Below are positions 61,530 to 64,000 of a stretch of DNA of 64,000 nt, in pieces; position 1 is the stretch's first letter, and each line of letters starts with the position of its first letter. Source of the stretch: Lunularia cruciata (taxonomy: Eukaryota > Streptophyta > Marchantiopsida > Lunulariales > Lunulariaceae). Both the position numbers and the translations under genes were made by a program. Under the pieces are notes generated by a model. It was not told the DNA's origin. It did not search any database and worked only from the letters and a program-made list of their open reading frames with translations. The stretch is taken from the NCBI GenBank assembly GCA_948567375.1, contig OX419758.1, positions 37,949,001 through 38,013,000 on the forward strand, written 5' to 3'.

Positions 61530-62760
61530 CATCAATTTGAAGAGTCATGGATTTTGGACTTGGGATGCTCTTATCATATATGTCTAAATAAGGAGTGGTT
61601 TCATGAGTAAAAACCTTTCAATGGAGGATCTGTAATAATGGGGAACAATGTGGCTTGTAAAACTTTTGCATTTGTGCAATATGCATTAAGATGTTTAATG
61701 GTGTTGTGAGGACTCGTGTTGATGTGATGCATGTTTCTGAATTAAGGAAGAATTGTATATCACTTGGTACTTTGTGCTCAAATGGTTGGAGGTGGGAAGT
61801 AGAAAATGGAACACTAAAGCTTTCAAAAGGAGCACTGGTTGTAATGAAGAGCAAGAAGATAGGAAATATTTATGAGCTGGTTGGAGATACCATTACAAGA
61901 GGAATGGCAACTACATTTTATGAAAAAAAAGATCCCAATGATCTTACACACTTATGGCACCTACCTTTGATCATATGAGTGAAAGAGGTCTAAGTGAATT
62001 ATCCAAGAAATAACTATTAAAGTGCCTTGAAAGTTGTAAGTTGAAATTTTGTGAGCATTGTGTAATAGGAAAGCAACAAAGGGTGATATTTTCCATAGGA
62101 GTTCATTGCACAAAGGGAATTTTAGATTCTGTGCATTTTGATGTTTGGGACCTGCACCTATAGCTTCAAAACCTAGAGCATTATATTTTTTTTCTTTGGT
62201 AGATGACTACTCTAGGAGAGTATGGGTCTACATAAAGAACAAAATCATAGGACACCTCTACCTTTAAGAAATAGAAGGTGATGATGTAGAAACAAACTGG
62301 AAGGAAAGTGAAGTGTATGAGATCTGACAATGGTGGAGAATAAAAATCTCAAGAGTTTGATAGATATGTAAGAGTGAAGGGATACTTCATACCTTTCCTA
62401 TACTGGGTAACCCTCAAAAAAATAGTGTTGCAGAGCATATAATGATACAATCTTGGAGAAAGCAAGAAGTATGTTAAGCAACACCAGATTGAAGAAGAGC
62501 CTTTGGGAAGAAGATGTAAATCCGGCTTGTAATTTGGTAAAATTTCTCCCCCTACCAATATTAAGTGTAAGACTCCTATGGAAAAATGGACAAGTAAGCA
62601 TGTTGATTACTATTCACTTAGATTATTTGGATGCATAGCTTATGTTCGTATTCCCAAGAGCAAAGGACAAAGTTAGATCCCAAATCTATAAAGTATTTAT
62701 TCTTAGGGTATGAGAAGGATACAAAGGGATATAGATTATGAGATCCAAAAAGTTGATGCC
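61530..62760 (+). pseudogene. Copia-2 protease, pre-integrase and integrase
   Basis: The protease start SWILDLGCSYHICLNKEWF near 61543-61600 has DLGC where the active DSGC is expected. The frame 61691-61978 (VKRVDVMHVSELRKN type) leads to the pre-integrase LKFCEHCVIGKQQRV near 62042-62085. The core is broken: MRSDNGGE (second Asp) near 62318, then LGEKARSML-like sequence at about 62450-62475, and KCKTPMEKWTSKHVDYYSLR, LFGCIAYVRIP near 62565-62660. All domains are inactive. Confidence 0.75.
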
Positions 62761-63299
62761 TTGTTTTAAGAAGAGATCCACTTTTCATGAGACTAGTATG
62801 ATGGGAATGATTAAAATATCAAAAGAAAAGAAAATTAAATAAGTCAAATGTTGTTAAGATAGAGTTTGATGTTGGAAGTGTGAAGACGTCTCACTCTTGT
62901 TGATCTCCCATGTGAACCATCTTAAAAGCAAAGTCCAAAATTTATTCATGAATGTAGTATCCAAATAAACATAAAAGGCTTCCAAAGATATTTGATTTTT
63001 CATTTGTAACATATGCTCTTCTTATGGAGAATAGTGAGCCTTCTTCATATGAAGAGGCAATGCAATATCAAGAGTGTCAAAGATGGAAGAGGAGATGAAT
63101 TCTTCATTTGGCTAAAAACCAAGTTTTTGGATTTTGGCCACAAACCAAACTTGGAGACTACAAGATTTACCTATTGGAAAGAAGGCTATTGGTTGCAGAT
63201 AGGTATTTTGGAGGAAGGAAGGACCTCCAAAAACAGGTGGAGATAGATAAAAGTCAAGGCTTCTAGCAAAGGGTTATAGTCTAAAGAAGGTGTTGACTT

Positions 63300-63950
63300 C
63301 AATGAGATATTTTCCACAAATGGTATAAATCTCTTCAATTTGTGCATTGTTTGCAATAGGTATGTTACATAACTTGGAGTTGGAGCAACTAGATTTTAAA
63401 ATTTGAGTTTTCCTTGGAGAATTGGAGGAGGTGATTAACATGCATTAACATGCATTAACATGCATCAACATGAACATTTTGTGTTACCAAGGAATGAGAA
63501 TCTAGTTTGCAAGTTACAAAATTCATTATGGACTAAAGCAAAGTCCAAGACTTTGGTACATGAAATTTGATGCTTTCATGTTGAAGCATGTTACAAAAGC
63601 AATTTTGATTGTTGTATGTACCTCAAGAAGCTACATGGACCTAGAATTTTTATTTAATAATCTTGGTACTATATGTAGATGATATGTTGATTGTTGTGGA
63701 GGATATGATTGAGGTGGAAGAATTGAAAGAAAAACTTGGTAAGGAGCTTGATATGAAGGACTGGGGTTCTTCAAAGAGAGTGCTTGGAATTGAAATCCAC
63801 CATGATCAGAGCAAGGGAAAGTTGTGGATATCTCAAATGAGGTATTTGGAAAAATTACTTGCACATTTTTTAGATGGAGATTGCCAAACTAATGAGCACT
63901 CCAAGGGCAAGTCATTTCAAGATATCATTGGAGCAATGTCCATGGTGTAG
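63300..63950 (+). pseudogene. Copia-2 reverse transcriptase
   Basis: Fragments FNEIFSTNGINLFNL-like (about 63300), LVCKLQNSLW, LYMYLKKLHGP-like near 63615-63640, then the open frame 63663-63950 with YVDDMLIVVEDMIEVEELKE (YVDD active site at residues 4-7) and LGIEIHHDQSKGKLWISQM. The GDLEEEIYMHQP block of copia-1 is replaced by a short tandem repeat at 63435-63465. Confidence 0.8.
63435..63465 (+). repeat. (TAACATGCAT)3 tandem repeat
   Basis: Three 10-bp units TAACATGCAT or variant in the copia-2 RT region, followed by a diverged fourth CAACATGAAC. Confidence 0.8.
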
Positions 63951-64000
63951 TGCAAATTTTTCATCTAGGGACTCATTGTTAGATATAAATATCAATGACC

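Larger units (their letters stand above)
60501..64000 (+). mobile_element. Ty1/copia element (copia-2), truncated by the window end
   Basis: A short LTR, a primer-binding site, gag, pre-integrase, integrase and reverse transcriptase follow in copia order. The RT segment 63663-63950 is nearly the same protein as copia-1 (VLYVDDMLIV, VLGIEIHHDQSKGKLWISQM), so the two are one family in opposite orientation. Copia-2 has many more stops and is older or less constrained. Confidence 0.85.

Overview
The window comes from a land plant with a large, repeat-rich nuclear genome. The evidence is two spliced class III (secretory plant) peroxidase genes set among heavily decayed Ty3/gypsy, Ty1/copia and LINE-type retroelements. 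The age of the insertions (scattered stops, frameshifts, many transition changes) and the wide gene spacing would fit a gymnosperm, but this is an inference. There are no rRNA, tRNA or CRISPR features and no prokaryotic-style operons. One 200-base run of N (21412-21611) is an assembly gap.

Layout. 1-9640 is a gypsy zone: a pol fragment, a purine-rich minisatellite, a nearly complete chromodomain-bearing Ty3 element (1464-7034, two LTRs), a second gypsy LTR (7112-7805), a long inverted repeat (8669-8920) and a reverse-strand RT/RNase H relic. 9641-18775 holds more relics, including a gypsy gag-protease remnant and an unidentified gag-like ORF family. 18776-21411 is a copia element on the minus strand with a 287-codon open RT. 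21612-26500 is non-coding sequence with several tandem repeats. 26500-41000 is mostly single-copy-looking intergenic DNA with one solo-LTR relic and one LINE tail. 41333-49216 contains the only convincing host genes: two four-exon peroxidases facing each other tail to tail. 51120-54520 is a long decayed LINE-type element. 55000-58018 is a third copia element (minus). 60501-64000 is a fourth element, a copia of the same family as the one at 18.8-21.4 kb but on the plus strand, running off the window end.

The most informative observation is a LINE family. The element at 51.1-54.5 kb has reverse transcriptase motifs followed by a Cys/His motif and a decayed C-terminal region resembling the restriction-like nuclease domain of RT-encoding plant elements. 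Its 3' tail recurs as four short 5'-truncated copies (4118-4281, 32185-32326, 49542-49672, 50341-50441). Three of these have visible target-site duplications (6, 9 and 14 bp). One sits inside the reverse transcriptase of the chromovirus, which gives a relative date, and one lies about 0.3 kb upstream of the second peroxidase.

The two peroxidases are secreted haem enzymes that use H2O2 to oxidise phenolic substrates in the cell wall or vacuole. Both keep all catalytic residues and all eight disulfide cysteines and look functional. The second has a TATA box and a 60-bp tandem promoter repeat carrying two CACGTG G-boxes.
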